Below, one piece after another: positions 1 to 10,222 of a DNA stretch of 64,000 nt. A program made the position numbers and the translations under genes. The stretch covers positions 19,665-83,664 of the forward strand of contig JAGKTZ010000003.1 in the NCBI GenBank assembly GCA_021153165.1. The letters run 5' to 3'. Within the stretch, counting starts at the first letter, position 1. Each line of letters starts with the position of its first letter. The notes beneath the pieces are model-generated. The model worked only from the letters and a program-made list of their open reading frames with translations, was not told where the DNA came from and made no database searches. The stretch comes from Prevotellaceae bacterium (GTDB lineage Bacteria; Bacteroidota; Bacteroidia; Bacteroidales; Bacteroidaceae).

Positions 1-38
1 CTAAACTATTCATTTGTCAACAAAACAAACAATATATT

Positions 39-2081
39 ATGGAAAAGAAATTCAACAGAACCCTTGTTACCTCCGCTTTGCCCTATGCCAACGGAGGTAT
101 TCACATTGGGCACTTGGCAGGCGTATATGTCCCCGCAGATATCTACGTGCGCTACCTCCGCTTGAAAGGCGAAGAGGTACTCTTCATCGGTGGTTCGGAC
201 GAGCACGGCGTACCCGTGACCATTCGCGCAAAGAAGGAAGGCATCACCGTACAAGAAGTGGTGGACCGCTATCACAACCTGATCAAGGACTCATTTGCCG
301 AATTTGGCATCTCGTTTGATGTATACTCACGCACCACATCCGACACGCACAAGAAACATGCTTCTGACTTTTTCCGCAAACTCTACGATACAGGCAAATT
401 TGTCGAACTCGAATCTGAACAATTCTACGACGAAGAAGCACAAGAATTCCTGACAGACCGCAACATCAAGGGCGAGTGTCCACGATGTCACGCTGCCGAC
501 GCATACGGCGACCAATGCGAAAAATGCGGTTCGACCCTTTCTCCAGAAGAGTTGATCAACCCCTACAACGCTGCTACCGGCAACACACTGGTGAAGCGCC
601 CGACAAGCCACTGGTACTTGCCACTCAACGACTATCAAGGATGGCTCGAAAAGTGGATATTGGAAGAGCACAAAGAATGGCGTCCCAACGTATATGGTCA
701 ATGCAAGAGTTGGCTGGACTTAGGATTGCGCCCACGTGCCGTAACACGCGACTTAAACTGGGGTATCCCCGTGCCTGTAGAAGGCGCCGAGGGCAAAGTA
801 CTCTACGTATGGTTTGACGCACCAATCGGCTACATTTCAAATACCAAGGAGTTGCTCCCCAATGATTGGGAGAAGTGGTGGAAGAGCGAGGATACCAAAC
901 TCGTACACTTCATCGGCAAGGATAATATCGTATTCCACTGCATCGTATTCCCCACTATGCTCAAAGCAGAAGGTTCATATATCCTACCAGACAACGTACC
1001 TTCAAACGAATTCCTCAATCTGGAAGACGACAAGATTTCTACGTCACGCAACTGGGCCGTATGGTTGCACGAATACCTGGTAGATTTCCCAGGAAAGCAG
1101 GACGTGCTCCGCTATGTCCTTACTGCCAATGCGCCTGAGACTAAGGACAACAATTTCACCTGGGCTGATTTCCAAGCGCGCAATAACAACGAGTTGGTAG
1201 CAGTATATGGTAATTTCGTCAACCGTGCACTGCAATTGACCAAGAAGTATTATAATGGCGTCGTACCCCAATGCGGTGAACTCACTGCCTTCGATCAGGA
1301 AACTATTGACGAGTTCCGCAACATCAAGGCTAAGGTGGAATCATTGCTCGACGGTTACCGTTTCCGCGACGCTTTGAAGGAAACCATGAACATGGCACGT
1401 ATCGGCAACAAATACTTGGCCGACAGCGAACCATGGAAGGTGGTGAAGACAGACCCCGAACGCGTGAAGACAATCATCAACGTATCGTTGCAAATGGCCG
1501 CCAATCTGGCTATCGCATTCGAAGCATTCCTCCCCTTCTCGTCTGCTCAATTGCGTCAGATGCTTAACCTCGGTACACTGACATGGGAAGATCTTGGCCG
1601 CATGGATTTGCTCCCTGCCGACCATCAGTTGGCTGAGCCTGCGTTGCTCTTTGAAAAGATAGAGGATGAGGCGATCGCTGCACAAATGCAAAGACTTGAA
1701 GATATCAAGAAGGCGAATGAAGCTGCAAACTATCGCGCAGAAGAAATTTTACCAGACACAGATTTCGACAATTTCTTGAAGTTGGATCTGCGCGTCGGCA
1801 CCGTGTTGGCATGCGAGCGTGTCCCCAAGATGAAGAAGCTACTGAAATTCCAAATTGCCGACGGCTTGGAAAATCGCACCATCGTATCGGGCATAGCACA
1901 GCACTACGAGCCCGAACAATTAGTAGGCAAGCAAGTCTGCTTCGTTGCTAATTTCCCTCCACGTAAGTTCAAGGACGGATTGGTAAGCGAAGGCATGATA
2001 CTCTCTGCAGTAAATGCTGATGGTACCCTGAGCGTGATGACTACAGACCGCGAAGTGTTGCCAGGAAGCAAGGTGCAATAA
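39..2081 (+). CDS. metG: Methionyl-tRNA synthetase
   Basis: Charges tRNA-Met with methionine in the cytoplasm. The 680-residue product has the class I HIGH motif (HIGH, residues 22-25), a zinc-knuckle insert with two CxxC pairs (around residues 148-165, CPRC and CEKC) and a KMSKS-type loop read as KISTS (about 332-336). From about residue 573 there is a C-terminal Trbp111-like OB-fold ([17 protein letters not shown]), typical of the long dimeric form of the enzyme. The ATG at 39 gives the expected N-terminus directly before the Rossmann fold. The promoter is not resolved within the 38 bases available. The next gene is 133 bases away in the same direction and functionally unrelated. Confidence 0.98.
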   Translation: MEKKFNRTLVTSALPYANGGIHIGHLAGVYVPADIYVRYLRLKGEEVLFIGGSDEHGVPVTIRAKKEGITVQEVVDRYHNLIKDSFAEFGISFDVYSRTTSDTHKKHASDFFRKLYDTGKFVELESEQFYDEEAQEFLTDRNIKGECPRCHAADAYGDQCEKCGSTLSPEELINPYNAATGNTLVKRPTSHWYLPLNDYQGWLEKWILEEHKEWRPNVYGQCKSWLDLGLRPRAVTRDLNWGIPVPVEGAEGKVLYVWFDAPIGYISNTKELLPNDWEKWWKSEDTKLVHFIGKDNIVFHCIVFPTMLKAEGSYILPDNVPSNEFLNLEDDKISTSRNWAVWLHEYLVDFPGKQDVLRYVLTANAPETKDNNFTWADFQARNNNELVAVYGNFVNRALQLTKKYYNGVVPQCGELTAFDQETIDEFRNIKAKVESLLDGYRFRDALKETMNMARIGNKYLADSEPWKVVKTDPERVKTIINVSLQMAANLAIAFEAFLPFSSAQLRQMLNLGTLTWEDLGRMDLLPADHQLAEPALLFEKIEDEAIAAQMQRLEDIKKANEAANYRAEEILPDTDFDNFLKLDLRVGTVLACERVPKMKKLLKFQIADGLENRTIVSGIAQHYEPEQLVGKQVCFVANFPPRKFKDGLVSEGMILSAVNADGTLSVMTTDREVLPGSKVQ

Positions 2082-2214
2082 ATCACAAGGCAGGCGGTAT
2101 AGCGTATATCCTAGATACTGTACACACTACAATCGTATTATGTGATTTCGGAAGCAAACATATCATACCGCTCGCCATATATATTGAAAAAAGACCTAAA
2201 CTAAAAATAAAAAA

Positions 2215-4758
2215 ATGAAAAGAATCTTTACCCTAGTATTGGCATTGTGGACCACAGCCGCAGCGTTGTTGGCCATTCCTGCCGACCCACGCCCACGCAC
2301 CTTCAAGCAGGCCGATGGAACTACTATCACGTTGCGATTGCGCGGTGATGAGTGCTTCCACTTCATGTCTACGCTCGACGGTATGCCCGTGGTAAAAAAT
2401 CAAAACGGCTTCTACTGCTATGCCGAGGTATTGAATGACGTACTTGTGCCCACAGCGGTGATCGCACACGATGTGGAAAAGCGCGGCGCAGAGGAACAAT
2501 CTTTCGTAGACAACAAGAAGACTGCTGTACTCACATCGTTGACCAAAATACACAACGAGGCGAAAGCGACACTCAACGCTCAGCGTGCAAAGCAGATGGC
2601 ACAACAGCCAACACCCAACAAGGCGAAGTTTGAAGGTACTAAGCGCGGTCTCGTGATCTTGGTACAATTCAAAAACAGAGCAATGAGCGCTGCAGGTACC
2701 CAGGCAGAGTTTAACGATATGATGAACAAGCCTGGCTACGACCACCATGGCCACATCGGTAGTGTGAATGATTATTTCAAGGATCAAAGTTACGGCAAAT
2801 TTGACCTCCAGTTCGACGTAGCAGGTCCAGTACAATTGAAGTACGACTACTCTTACTACGGACAAGACAACAGCGACTCGGATATCGACATTCATGCCGG
2901 CAGTTTGGTCAAGGAAGCCATCCTAGGCGTAGATGCTGAAATCGATTTCTCTCAATACGACTGGAACAATGATGGCGAAGTAGATCAAGTGTATGTGATC
3001 TATGCTGGTCCTGGTCAGCACACTGGGGCAGAGAGCAGTACCATCTGGCCACACCAATTCTACTTGCAATACTCAGATGTACGCCAAAAGGTAAAACTCG
3101 ACGGCGTGTACGTCAACACCTACGCTATCGGTAGCGAACTTCAATCACCCTACTCATCAGACTTGACCGGTATCGGTACAATGATTCACGAGTACACTCA
3201 CTGTCTGGGCATCCCCGACTTCTACGACGTGCAATACGGCGGCGGTTGGGGTTTGAATGTATGGAGTGTAATGGACGCTGGTTCGTACAACAATGATTCG
3301 CGTTGTCCCGTACCCTACACTGCACACGAACGTATATTGGCAGGCTGGCTCGAACCAGTAGAACTCAATGCCGCTACTGTGGTGTCAGAGATGAAGCCTA
3401 TCACCGAAGCACCCGAGGCATATATTATATATAACGACGGCTACAGAAACGAATACTACCTCTTGGAAAACCGCCAACAAAGATCTTGGGACAAGTACTC
3501 TAAGGGTCATGGTATGCTGATTACTCACGTCGACTACAGAGCTAAAGACTGGGCAGACAACACGGTGAATATTGATCCCAGCCACCAACGTATGACCATT
3601 ATTCCTGCGGACAATTCGTATGGTGCTGGTTCTGGTTACACATCGGACTATGAATTGTCGGGCGACCCCTTCCCTGGCGTTTCTGGCAACACACAATTGA
3701 CCGACAAAAGCAAGCCTGCTGCAAAGCTCTTCAATTCGAATATCGATGGCAGCAAGTTGATGCACAAACCTATCGAAAATATCAAAGAAAGCAAGGATGG
3801 CTTGATCACATTCTCCTTTATGGGTGGTGAACGCCCCGAAGCTCCCGTGGTTTTGGCAGAGACTAATGTTTCTGAAAACGCCTTTACTATCAACTGGGAA
3901 GCAGTAGAAAAGGCAAGCAGCTATACCGTAGAGTTGCGCGAACTGGCTGATGTCTTGCCCGAAGAAAACGCCCTCATCACAGAGTCTTTCGAACTCTGTA
4001 TGGGTACACAGGACGGCGGCGATGGCGCTATGGACATCTCAAGCATGATTGATGATTACACCTTGCAACCAGGCTGGAGCGGTTCACGCCTTTATGATAG
4101 CCCCTCACGCCTTAAGTTAGGTTCTCAACGCTTCAATGGTGTGCTCACCACACCTTTGCTCAAGGCTCCCGAGGCTGGTGTTGCGACTGTCAAGTTTACA
4201 CATAGCAACTACGGCACTTTGACTTCAATCGGTGCTACCGTTGAGGTGGTTGACGCCAGCGGCGCAGTGCTTGCACAACAAAGCGTGAATTTGGAAGGCA
4301 AGTCTTACGTGCTCCATTTCGAAGGCATCACCTCCGACTTTAAGGTAAGCTTGAAGCCCAGCGCACGTGCTTACATCGAAGACATGACCGTATACAATGG
4401 TAAGTTTACTACTGCCGACTTCGAAGAAGGCGGAAACGACAGCAAAACTCAGACCTTCGAGGGTATTACAGAAACCTCGTACACCTTCACCGACCTCACC
4501 GCAAATCGCTACGAATATCGCGTGAAAGCTGTCAACAAGGAAGGCGAATCAGAATGGAGCGAAAGTAAAAAGATCAACTTGAAGTCTATCGTAGAAGGCA
4601 TCACCGCTGCACCAGTAGTGAGCGGATGGGCAGAAGTCTTCACTATGGATGGTCGCCGCGTAGGCGCGTTCAAGAGCAACCGCGCATTGCAACAATTGCC
4701 CGCTGGTATTTATGTCGTACGTCAAGCTGGCATGACTCGCAAATATATTGTGAAATAA
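2215..4758 (+). CDS. Secreted M6-family zinc metalloprotease with type IX-like C-terminal domain
   Basis: An extracellular or cell-surface protease of 847 residues. A signal peptide covers about residues 1-20. The catalytic zinc motif is HEYTHCLGIPDFYD (His325, Glu326, His329), the HExxHxxGxxD pattern of the M6 (immune inhibitor A-like) family. A fibronectin type III fold seems to start at about 540 and resume near 740, with some 170 residues of another, probably beta-rich, domain between. The last 70 residues end in a short beta sandwich (MDGRRVGAF, then PAGIYVVRQAG, then KYIVK) of the kind recognised by the type IX secretion system. No type IX component is in the window, so secretion by that route is inferred from the tail only. 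A strong terminator follows at 4791. No clear promoter is visible in the 133-base upstream gap. Confidence 0.92.
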   Translation: MKRIFTLVLALWTTAAALLAIPADPRPRTFKQADGTTITLRLRGDECFHFMSTLDGMPVVKNQNGFYCYAEVLNDVLVPTAVIAHDVEKRGAEEQSFVDNKKTAVLTSLTKIHNEAKATLNAQRAKQMAQQPTPNKAKFEGTKRGLVILVQFKNRAMSAAGTQAEFNDMMNKPGYDHHGHIGSVNDYFKDQSYGKFDLQFDVAGPVQLKYDYSYYGQDNSDSDIDIHAGSLVKEAILGVDAEIDFSQYDWNNDGEVDQVYVIYAGPGQHTGAESSTIWPHQFYLQYSDVRQKVKLDGVYVNTYAIGSELQSPYSSDLTGIGTMIHEYTHCLGIPDFYDVQYGGGWGLNVWSVMDAGSYNNDSRCPVPYTAHERILAGWLEPVELNAATVVSEMKPITEAPEAYIIYNDGYRNEYYLLENRQQRSWDKYSKGHGMLITHVDYRAKDWADNTVNIDPSHQRMTIIPADNSYGAGSGYTSDYELSGDPFPGVSGNTQLTDKSKPAAKLFNSNIDGSKLMHKPIENIKESKDGLITFSFMGGERPEAPVVLAETNVSENAFTINWEAVEKASSYTVELRELADVLPEENALITESFELCMGTQDGGDGAMDISSMIDDYTLQPGWSGSRLYDSPSRLKLGSQRFNGVLTTPLLKAPEAGVATVKFTHSNYGTLTSIGATVEVVDASGAVLAQQSVNLEGKSYVLHFEGITSDFKVSLKPSARAYIEDMTVYNGKFTTADFEEGGNDSKTQTFEGITETSYTFTDLTANRYEYRVKAVNKEGESEWSESKKINLKSIVEGITAAPVVSGWAEVFTMDGRRVGAFKSNRALQQLPAGIYVVRQAGMTRKYIVK

Positions 4759-4790
4759 CGCCTGCTCATTTAGAGCAAAACATCCTACAT

Positions 4791-4830
4791 AAAATTGGCA
4801 TTCCATCAAATGGTGTGCCAATTTTCTTTT
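4791..4830 (+). terminator. Rho-independent terminator after the M6 protease
   Basis: A 10-bp stem AAAATTGGCA/TGCCAATTTT (4791-4800 with 4816-4825) has an inner CCAT/ATGG pairing and is followed by CTTTT. It lies 32 bases past the stop codon of the M6 protease gene. Confidence 0.85.
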
Positions 4831-4934
4831 ACCTAATTGGTGCAAGGCAAAGGATAAGAGATCTACACTGATACATTGATACAAAACAGATCACTATTGA
4901 GAAGCGTATCCCAGCAAATATCATTCGTCAAATA

Positions 4935-4966
4935 TTTGGCAGATTGAGCGGCTTTTATTTATTTTG
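4935..4966 (+). promoter_or_regulatory. Probable promoter of the M3 peptidase gene
   Basis: TTTG at 4935-4938 and TTATTTTG at 4959-4966 are spaced by 20 bases. This is close to the Bacteroidetes -33 TTTG / -7 TAnnTTTG consensus, with one mismatch in the second box. The gene starts 46 bases downstream. Confidence 0.5.
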
Positions 4967-5012
4967 CAGAAGAAAGCATCTTTATGAAAAAACATAATAA
5001 ATATAATAAAGT

Positions 5013-7106
5013 ATGAAAAGAGTAATTTTAGGTTTAGCTATGACCACAGCGCTGGCGGCGTGCGATTCTGCCGGCGGCGGTCGACTGATGCAGGATTCAG
5101 CGTTGCCATTTGGTGCACCTGAGTTTTCTAAGTACGAATCGGGAGAATATGAAGCAGCATTCATGGCAGCATTTGAGCAACAGAAGGCAGAGATTGACTC
5201 GATTGCGAATATCACTGAAGCGCCCACGTTCGACAACACCATCGGTGCTTTGGAACAAAGCGGCAAGTTGCTGTCAAAAGTATCGGGCATCTTCTTCAAT
5301 CTGAACGAGACCGACGCTGACGAAGTAATGAAAGAGACTGAGAAGAAAATCATGCCCTTGATGACAGAACATGGTGCGTATATGACGATGAACGAAAAAC
5401 TCTTCGAACGCATCAAGCAAGTGTATGACAACAAAGCTCAGATGAACTTGACACGCGAACAGGAAATGGTATTGGACAAATACTACAGAAAGTTCGTCAG
5501 AGGCGGTGCCTTGCTCAGCTCAGAGGACAAAAAGAAATTCATGGAGATCGAGAAGGAACTGTCGATGGCCAGCATCCAATTTGGCGACAATTCGCTTGCA
5601 GAAACCAACGCTTTCGAACTCCACATCACTAACGAAAAAGATCTGGCTGGTCTGCCCGAAGGTAGCGTGCAAGCTGCCAAGGAAGAAGCACAAAACAGAG
5701 GCAAAGACGGGTGGGTATTCACACTGCAAAAGCCAAGCTGGACGCCATTCATGCAGTATGCAGAAAATCGCGACCTGAGAAAGCAGATGTACCTGGGCTA
5801 CATCAATCGTGGCGACAATAATAATGCCAACGACAACAAGGCACTGATTGCAAAAATCCTGAAACTCCGTCAAGAAAAGGCAAAGCTCTTTGGCTTCAAT
5901 AGTTTTGCCGACTATCAATTGGAGGACAAGATGGCGGGCACTCCCAAAGCAGCCTACGATCTGCTGATGACTATCTGGAATGCAGCATTGCCCAAGGCGA
6001 AAGAAGAAGCTGCTGAATTGCAAAAGATGATCGACGAAGAAGGCGGAAACTTCAAACTCGAAGCATGGGACTGGTGGTACTACACCGAAAAGTTGCGCCA
6101 GAAGAAATATGCCCTCAACGAAAATGAACTGAAGCCCTACTTCTCGCTCGACAACGTGAGAAAAGGCTCGTTTATGGTAGCCAACAAACTTTTTGGTGTC
6201 AACTTCAAAGAAGTGGAAGGCATCGATATCTATCACCCCGAAGTAAAAGTATTTGAAGTAACCGATACCGACAGTTCACACCTGGCTTTGTTCTACACAG
6301 ACTACTTCCCACGCGCTACAAAGCGTGCTGGCGCATGGATGAACAACATCGTGGAAGCTACAAACGTAGCAGGCGAAAACCAACGTCCGATGATCGTGAA
6401 TGTGTGCAACTTCACACGTCCTGCAGGCAATACTCCCTCGCTACTCAACATTGACGAAACACGCACACTGTTCCACGAATTTGGTCACGCACTGCATGGC
6501 ATGCTCACTATGGCTAAATATCCTTCGGTCAATGGTACTAACGTAGCACGCGACTTTGTGGAATTGCCCTCGCAGATTATGGAGCACTGGGCTATCGAAC
6601 CCGAAGTGTTGAAAATGTATGCTCACCACTATGAAACAGGCGATACTATCCCCGACGAACTCATTGCCAAGATGCAAGCAGCTGGTTCGTTCAACTCGGG
6701 CTTCGAAACTGTGGAACTGGTAGCCGCAGCATTGCTCGATATGGAATTCCACATGGTGGAAGACTATAGCAACTTCGACGCAGCAGCATTCGAAAAGTCT
6801 GTAGCAGAAAAGATCGGCCTCATCCCACAAATCACCTTCCGCTATCGTGGTCCTTTCTTCAACCACGTCTTCAGCGGCGGCTATGCCGTGGGTTACTACA
6901 GTTACCTCTGGGCCGAAGTATTGGATGCCGATGGTTACGAAGCTTTCAAGGAAAAGGGCGTATTTGACAAAGAAACTGGTATGAGTTTCCGCAAGAATAT
7001 TCTGGAAATGGGCGGCAGCGAAGAACCTATGGAATTGTACCGTCGTTTCCGCGGAGCAGAACCCAATCCTCAAGCGCTGCTCAAAAACAGAGGCCTCATT
7101 GACTAA
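5013..7106 (+). CDS. M3-family metallopeptidase lipoprotein (peptidyl-dipeptidase Dcp-like)
   Basis: The product has 697 residues, close to the 680 or so of Dcp. A lipoprotein signal (MKRVILGLAMTTALAAC, lipid-anchored Cys17) places it in the cell envelope, probably the periplasm, where it would trim peptides by releasing C-terminal dipeptides. The thimet-oligopeptidase zinc motif HEFGHALHG gives His488, Glu489 and His492; the third ligand, Glu517, is in the block FVELPSQIMEHW, exactly 25 residues after His492. The C-terminal PFFNHVFSGGYAVGYYSYLWA block is also typical of the family. Substrate specificity (Dcp versus oligopeptidase A) cannot be decided by eye. It follows the M6 protease but has its own terminator-promoter boundary. 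Confidence 0.93.
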   Translation: MKRVILGLAMTTALAACDSAGGGRLMQDSALPFGAPEFSKYESGEYEAAFMAAFEQQKAEIDSIANITEAPTFDNTIGALEQSGKLLSKVSGIFFNLNETDADEVMKETEKKIMPLMTEHGAYMTMNEKLFERIKQVYDNKAQMNLTREQEMVLDKYYRKFVRGGALLSSEDKKKFMEIEKELSMASIQFGDNSLAETNAFELHITNEKDLAGLPEGSVQAAKEEAQNRGKDGWVFTLQKPSWTPFMQYAENRDLRKQMYLGYINRGDNNNANDNKALIAKILKLRQEKAKLFGFNSFADYQLEDKMAGTPKAAYDLLMTIWNAALPKAKEEAAELQKMIDEEGGNFKLEAWDWWYYTEKLRQKKYALNENELKPYFSLDNVRKGSFMVANKLFGVNFKEVEGIDIYHPEVKVFEVTDTDSSHLALFYTDYFPRATKRAGAWMNNIVEATNVAGENQRPMIVNVCNFTRPAGNTPSLLNIDETRTLFHEFGHALHGMLTMAKYPSVNGTNVARDFVELPSQIMEHWAIEPEVLKMYAHHYETGDTIPDELIAKMQAAGSFNSGFETVELVAAALLDMEFHMVEDYSNFDAAAFEKSVAEKIGLIPQITFRYRGPFFNHVFSGGYAVGYYSYLWAEVLDADGYEAFKEKGVFDKETGMSFRKNILEMGGSEEPMELYRRFRGAEPNPQALLKNRGLID

Positions 7107-7175
7107 GTTAAGAGGCTGACAAAGCCAAGCATATTTGACGTATAGGTACGGCTCACGTCCTGTACTACACCTATC

Positions 7176-7236
7176 TACCGACCGACGGTCTATGTCCCAC
7201 AAAATGGGCTTGAACTGCCGGTCGGTATCTTTTGTC
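7176..7236 (+). terminator. Stem-loop after the M3 peptidase gene, probable terminator
   Basis: A 9-bp stem TACCGACCG/CGGTCGGTA (7176-7184 with 7219-7227) encloses an inner CCCA/TGGG pair and is followed by TCTTTTGTCT. It begins about 70 bases after the stop codon. The U-tract is weak, so a regulatory hairpin is an alternative. The rest of the 292-base gap (7107-7398) holds only the GH20 promoter. Confidence 0.45.
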
Positions 7237-7335
7237 TCCAGTCGTCAAGCGAAGGGAAGGGTCACATTTTGCCTAATCTCAGTGCCCCAAAAGCATATGT
7301 CTGCCGCTCGGCAAGCAGTTTCATATCCCCCGTCC

Positions 7336-7366
7336 TTGGTGCGGCAGAATAAATGTGCTACTTTTG
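7336..7366 (+). promoter_or_regulatory. Promoter of the GH20 gene
   Basis: TTGG (7336-7339) and a perfect -7 box TACTTTTG (7359-7366) are separated by 19 bases. This lies upstream of the ATG at 7399 but inside the open frame that could begin at 7135, which supports the shorter protein. Confidence 0.6.
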
Positions 7367-7398
7367 CAAAAGCAACAAACACCTATTATATATTATAT

Positions 7399-9093
7399 AT
7401 GAGAATAAAGCATTTCCTGCTCGCACTGCTCTGCGCAGCATGCTCCCTGGTGTCAGCACAACAGGTGGCACTGATTCCTCAACCCGCACAAATGCGTGTG
7501 GACAACGGCTATTTTGTAATGCAAAAGAAAGTGGCGCTCTGCTATCCCAGTGGCGAGAGCAAAGAGGTGAAAGCGGTGGTCACACGATTTGCCGACGAAG
7601 TGAAGAAGACTACTGGTGTGAAGGTGAAGACTTGCATCTACAGAAATACGCCCTGCGCCAAAGGCATGGGATGCTGCAAAAGCGATACTCGCCGCATCAT
7701 CCTGCACACAGACAAAGCACTTGGCGACGAAGCCTATAAACTGAGCGTCAGCACCGAGGCGATTAATATCACCGCTGCCCAACCTGCTGGATTTTTCTAC
7801 GCTCTGCAGACACTCAAGCAGCTGCTCCCCGCCAACGTCATGGCTGGGGTGAAGGATGCCAACGTGAGCGAATGGCGCATCCCCGTGATCGAAATCGACG
7901 ACTGTCCCCGATTCGGTTGGCGTGGGTTCATGCTCGACGAAGGCCGCCACTTCTATGGCAAAGCAGAAATCAAAAAAGTGCTCGACGTCATGGCCGCCTA
8001 CAAGATGAACCGTTTCCACTGGCACCTGACCGAGGACCAGGGCTGGCGCATTGAGATCAAGAAATATCCCCGTCTGACAGAGGTGGGCGCATGGCGCGAC
8101 AGCAAGGTTTGTGCTTGGGGCGACGTGAAACCCGACGGCATCAGATACGGCGGCTACTACACCAAAGCAGACGTGCGCGAAATCGTAGCTTATGCCAAGG
8201 AACGCTTCATCGAAATCATCCCCGAGGTAGACATCCCTGGCCATTCGCAAGCAGCCGTGGCGTCCTATCCCGAATTTCTGGCATGCGACCCCGAAGCCAA
8301 ACATGAGGTGTGGTTGTGGCAGGGCGTGTCGGCAGATGTCATCAATGTCTCAAATCCGGGGGCTGTACAGTTTGCCAAGGACGTGATCGACGAACTGACC
8401 GATCTCTTCCCCTACCAATACATCCACCTGGGCGGCGACGAATGTCCCACGCACAAGTGGGAGCACAATGCCGACTGCCAGGCGCTTCTGAAACAACTGG
8501 GGTCAAACAATTATCGCGACTTGCAAATCAATTTCTACAAGCAACTGAAGGAGCATATCGCCGCAAAACCTGCCGACAAGCAGCGCAAACTGATTTTCTG
8601 GAACGAAGTGTTGCACGGCAATACTAAGTCACTGGGTCAGGACATCACCATCATGGCATGGATCGGTGCGGATGGTGCTGCCAAGGATGCTGCTGAGCGC
8701 GGTTTCCATACGATTCTGACGCCACAGATCCCCTACTATATCAACCGCAAGCAGTCCAATCTGCCCACCGAGCCCCATTCGCAAGGTTATGGCACGGAGA
8801 CGGTCGAAGCTGTGTACAACTATGTACCGATGAAGAATATCCCCACCGAATTGCAGTCGAAATATTTGGGCGTGCAAGCCAACTTTTGGACCGAGTGGGT
8901 CGTATCGGCCGACCACATGCAATATCTGATGCTGCCCCGCTTGGCTGCTGTGGCCGAGGCAGGATGGACGCCACAATCGCTGCGCGATTACAAGGACTTC
9001 GAGCAGCGTCTGCAAGGCGAGGCCGACTACTATCGCCTGAAGGGGGTCAACTATGGCAAGCACGTCTTTCGCACAGTCGACACCAGCAAATGA
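7399..9093 (+). CDS. Beta-N-acetylhexosaminidase, GH20
   Basis: A 564-residue exported glycoside hydrolase that removes terminal beta-linked GlcNAc/GalNAc from glycans such as mucin or N-glycans. Residues 1-21 are a signal peptide and the mature chain is predicted to start with Gln (SAQQV). A GH20b-type N-terminal domain covers about 22-150, followed by the TIM-barrel domain. The catalytic Asp-Glu pair is Asp347-Glu348 in HLGGDECPTHKW. Other family blocks are DEGRHFYG, HWHLTEDQGWR and PEVDIPGHSQA. The frame is open back to 7135, but the ATG at 7399 starts the signal peptide and lies after the promoter, so it is chosen. A strong terminator follows. Confidence 0.95.
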   Translation: MRIKHFLLALLCAACSLVSAQQVALIPQPAQMRVDNGYFVMQKKVALCYPSGESKEVKAVVTRFADEVKKTTGVKVKTCIYRNTPCAKGMGCCKSDTRRIILHTDKALGDEAYKLSVSTEAINITAAQPAGFFYALQTLKQLLPANVMAGVKDANVSEWRIPVIEIDDCPRFGWRGFMLDEGRHFYGKAEIKKVLDVMAAYKMNRFHWHLTEDQGWRIEIKKYPRLTEVGAWRDSKVCAWGDVKPDGIRYGGYYTKADVREIVAYAKERFIEIIPEVDIPGHSQAAVASYPEFLACDPEAKHEVWLWQGVSADVINVSNPGAVQFAKDVIDELTDLFPYQYIHLGGDECPTHKWEHNADCQALLKQLGSNNYRDLQINFYKQLKEHIAAKPADKQRKLIFWNEVLHGNTKSLGQDITIMAWIGADGAAKDAAERGFHTILTPQIPYYINRKQSNLPTEPHSQGYGTETVEAVYNYVPMKNIPTELQSKYLGVQANFWTEWVVSADHMQYLMLPRLAAVAEAGWTPQSLRDYKDFEQRLQGEADYYRLKGVNYGKHVFRTVDTSK

Positions 9094-9115
9094 TCCACAT
9101 CGCACCCCATACATC

Positions 9116-9143
9116 GTGGCAGCCATGCGCTGCCACTTTTTTT
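9116..9143 (+). terminator. Rho-independent terminator of the GH20 gene
   Basis: An 8-bp stem GTGGCAGC/GCTGCCAC (9116-9123 with 9129-9136) with a 5-base loop is followed by seven T residues. It lies 23 bases after the stop codon. Confidence 0.9.
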
Positions 9144-9173
9144 GTATCCATATGTTTCTTACAAGCCCCCATA

Positions 9174-9528
9174 TTTGTCAAAATTTTTCGCATTTTCGGA
9201 GCACGAGAATCGCTCAGAATCATTCACCCCGACCTTTGGTCGTAAATACGCGATTCTCGCGAGGTTAAAATCCGCAGTTTTTTGCACAAAAATTGAAAAA
9301 ACCTAGGGTTTTTATAGCTTTTTCGTGAAAAAGTGGGGTTTATTTACAAAAAAATCGGGTACGGAAAAATAAAAAAAGTCTAGGGTTTGTGAAAAAAAGG
9401 TTAGACCTTTTTCAAAAAACATTAGACTTTTTTTCAACAAAGCCTTACTTTTTTCCGACAAGGCTAAGTGTGGTATAAACTGCGTCTTCTATTTCATCAA
9501 ATGCATTTGTCAAAATTTTTCGCATTTT
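9174..9528 (+). repeat. Intergenic repeat element, copy 1 (direct-repeat bounded)
   Basis: A non-coding element of 355 bases bounded by two identical 23-base direct repeats (9174-9196 and 9506-9528) containing TGTCAAAATTTTTCGC. Inside are, in order: a block ending AATCATTCACC, an inverted repeat CGAGAATCGC/GCGATTCTCG (9204-9213 with 9250-9259), an array of A-run/core/T-run units (about 9290-9465), and TCTTCTATTTCATCAA just before the second direct repeat. The same parts occur in the same order, inverted, at 27689-28053. It fills most of the 688-base gap between the GH20 gene and acpP. No protein-coding signal was seen, and the element is not recognised. Confidence 0.8.
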
Positions 9529-9706
9529 TTGCAGTCACGCCCTACCCTCAAATCAAAAATCCTTGCTACGCATTTCGCCACAATTTCAGACAACCCCAGC
9601 ACGCCCTTTGTCAGAAAATCAACCTACGTTTTTTGCTCAAAAAGTCCATTTTATGCACATATTTTGGCACGTTGTGCACCATTCTGTGCATTTTTCGCCT
9701 TAAATT

Positions 9707-9738
9707 CTTGTCTATCTAAATATAAAGATATATTTTTG
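9707..9738 (+). promoter_or_regulatory. Promoter of acpP
   Basis: CTTG (9707-9710) and a perfect -7 box TATTTTTG (9731-9738) are spaced by 20 bases, giving a leader of about 40 bases before the acpP ATG. Confidence 0.7.
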
Positions 9739-9781
9739 CAGGCAGAAAATAAGTAACATTATTAATCTAAAAACAAGTACT

Positions 9782-10015
9782 ATGTCTGAAATTGCAGCAA
9801 AAGTAAAAGCTATTATCGTAGACAAACTCAGTGTAGATGAAGCAGAAGTAAAGAACGAAGCAAGCTTCGCTAACGACCTCGGTGCAGATTCTTTGGATAC
9901 TGTAGAATTGATCATGGAATTCGAAAAGGAATTCGGTATCTCTATTCCCGATGATCAAGCTGAAAAGATCTCTACTGTTGGTGATGCTATCGCTTACATC
10001 GAAGCTAACGCATAA
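9782..10015 (+). CDS. acpP: Acyl carrier protein
   Basis: Small acidic carrier (77 residues) that holds growing fatty acyl chains on a phosphopantetheine arm. The attachment serine is Ser37 in [10 protein letters not shown]. Length and the whole sequence fit a type II ACP. It heads the conserved Bacteroidales order acpP-fabF-rnc, although 331 bases containing a long hairpin separate it from fabF here. Confidence 0.98.
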   Translation: MSEIAAKVKAIIVDKLSVDEAEVKNEASFANDLGADSLDTVELIMEFEKEFGISIPDDQAEKISTVGDAIAYIEANA

Positions 10016-10222
10016 TAACTCAACACACAGTTCTTTGGTACCACAAGTAACAAAGTAACCCTTGCGGATTTGCAAGTTTGTAGATGCTGACAGAACGCTC
10101 CCGTTCGTTGCATTTCCGAATTTGCAAATTCGCAATTTCTCATTTTTCAACAGGGGTGGATCGGACGTAATGCCTTAAAACATTCATACTACACATCCGA
10201 TATCAGGCCACCAACACTTAGG

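Noticed and set aside
7135..7398. Longer start for the GH20 protein
   Set aside because: The extra 88 codons contain a hairpin and a consensus promoter and would hide the signal peptide.
9468..9719. Open frame of 83 codons inside and after repeat element copy 1
   Set aside because: It crosses the end of the non-coding repeat, has no promoter or coding bias, and resembles the frame at 27567-27929 only where the DNA repeat itself is shared.
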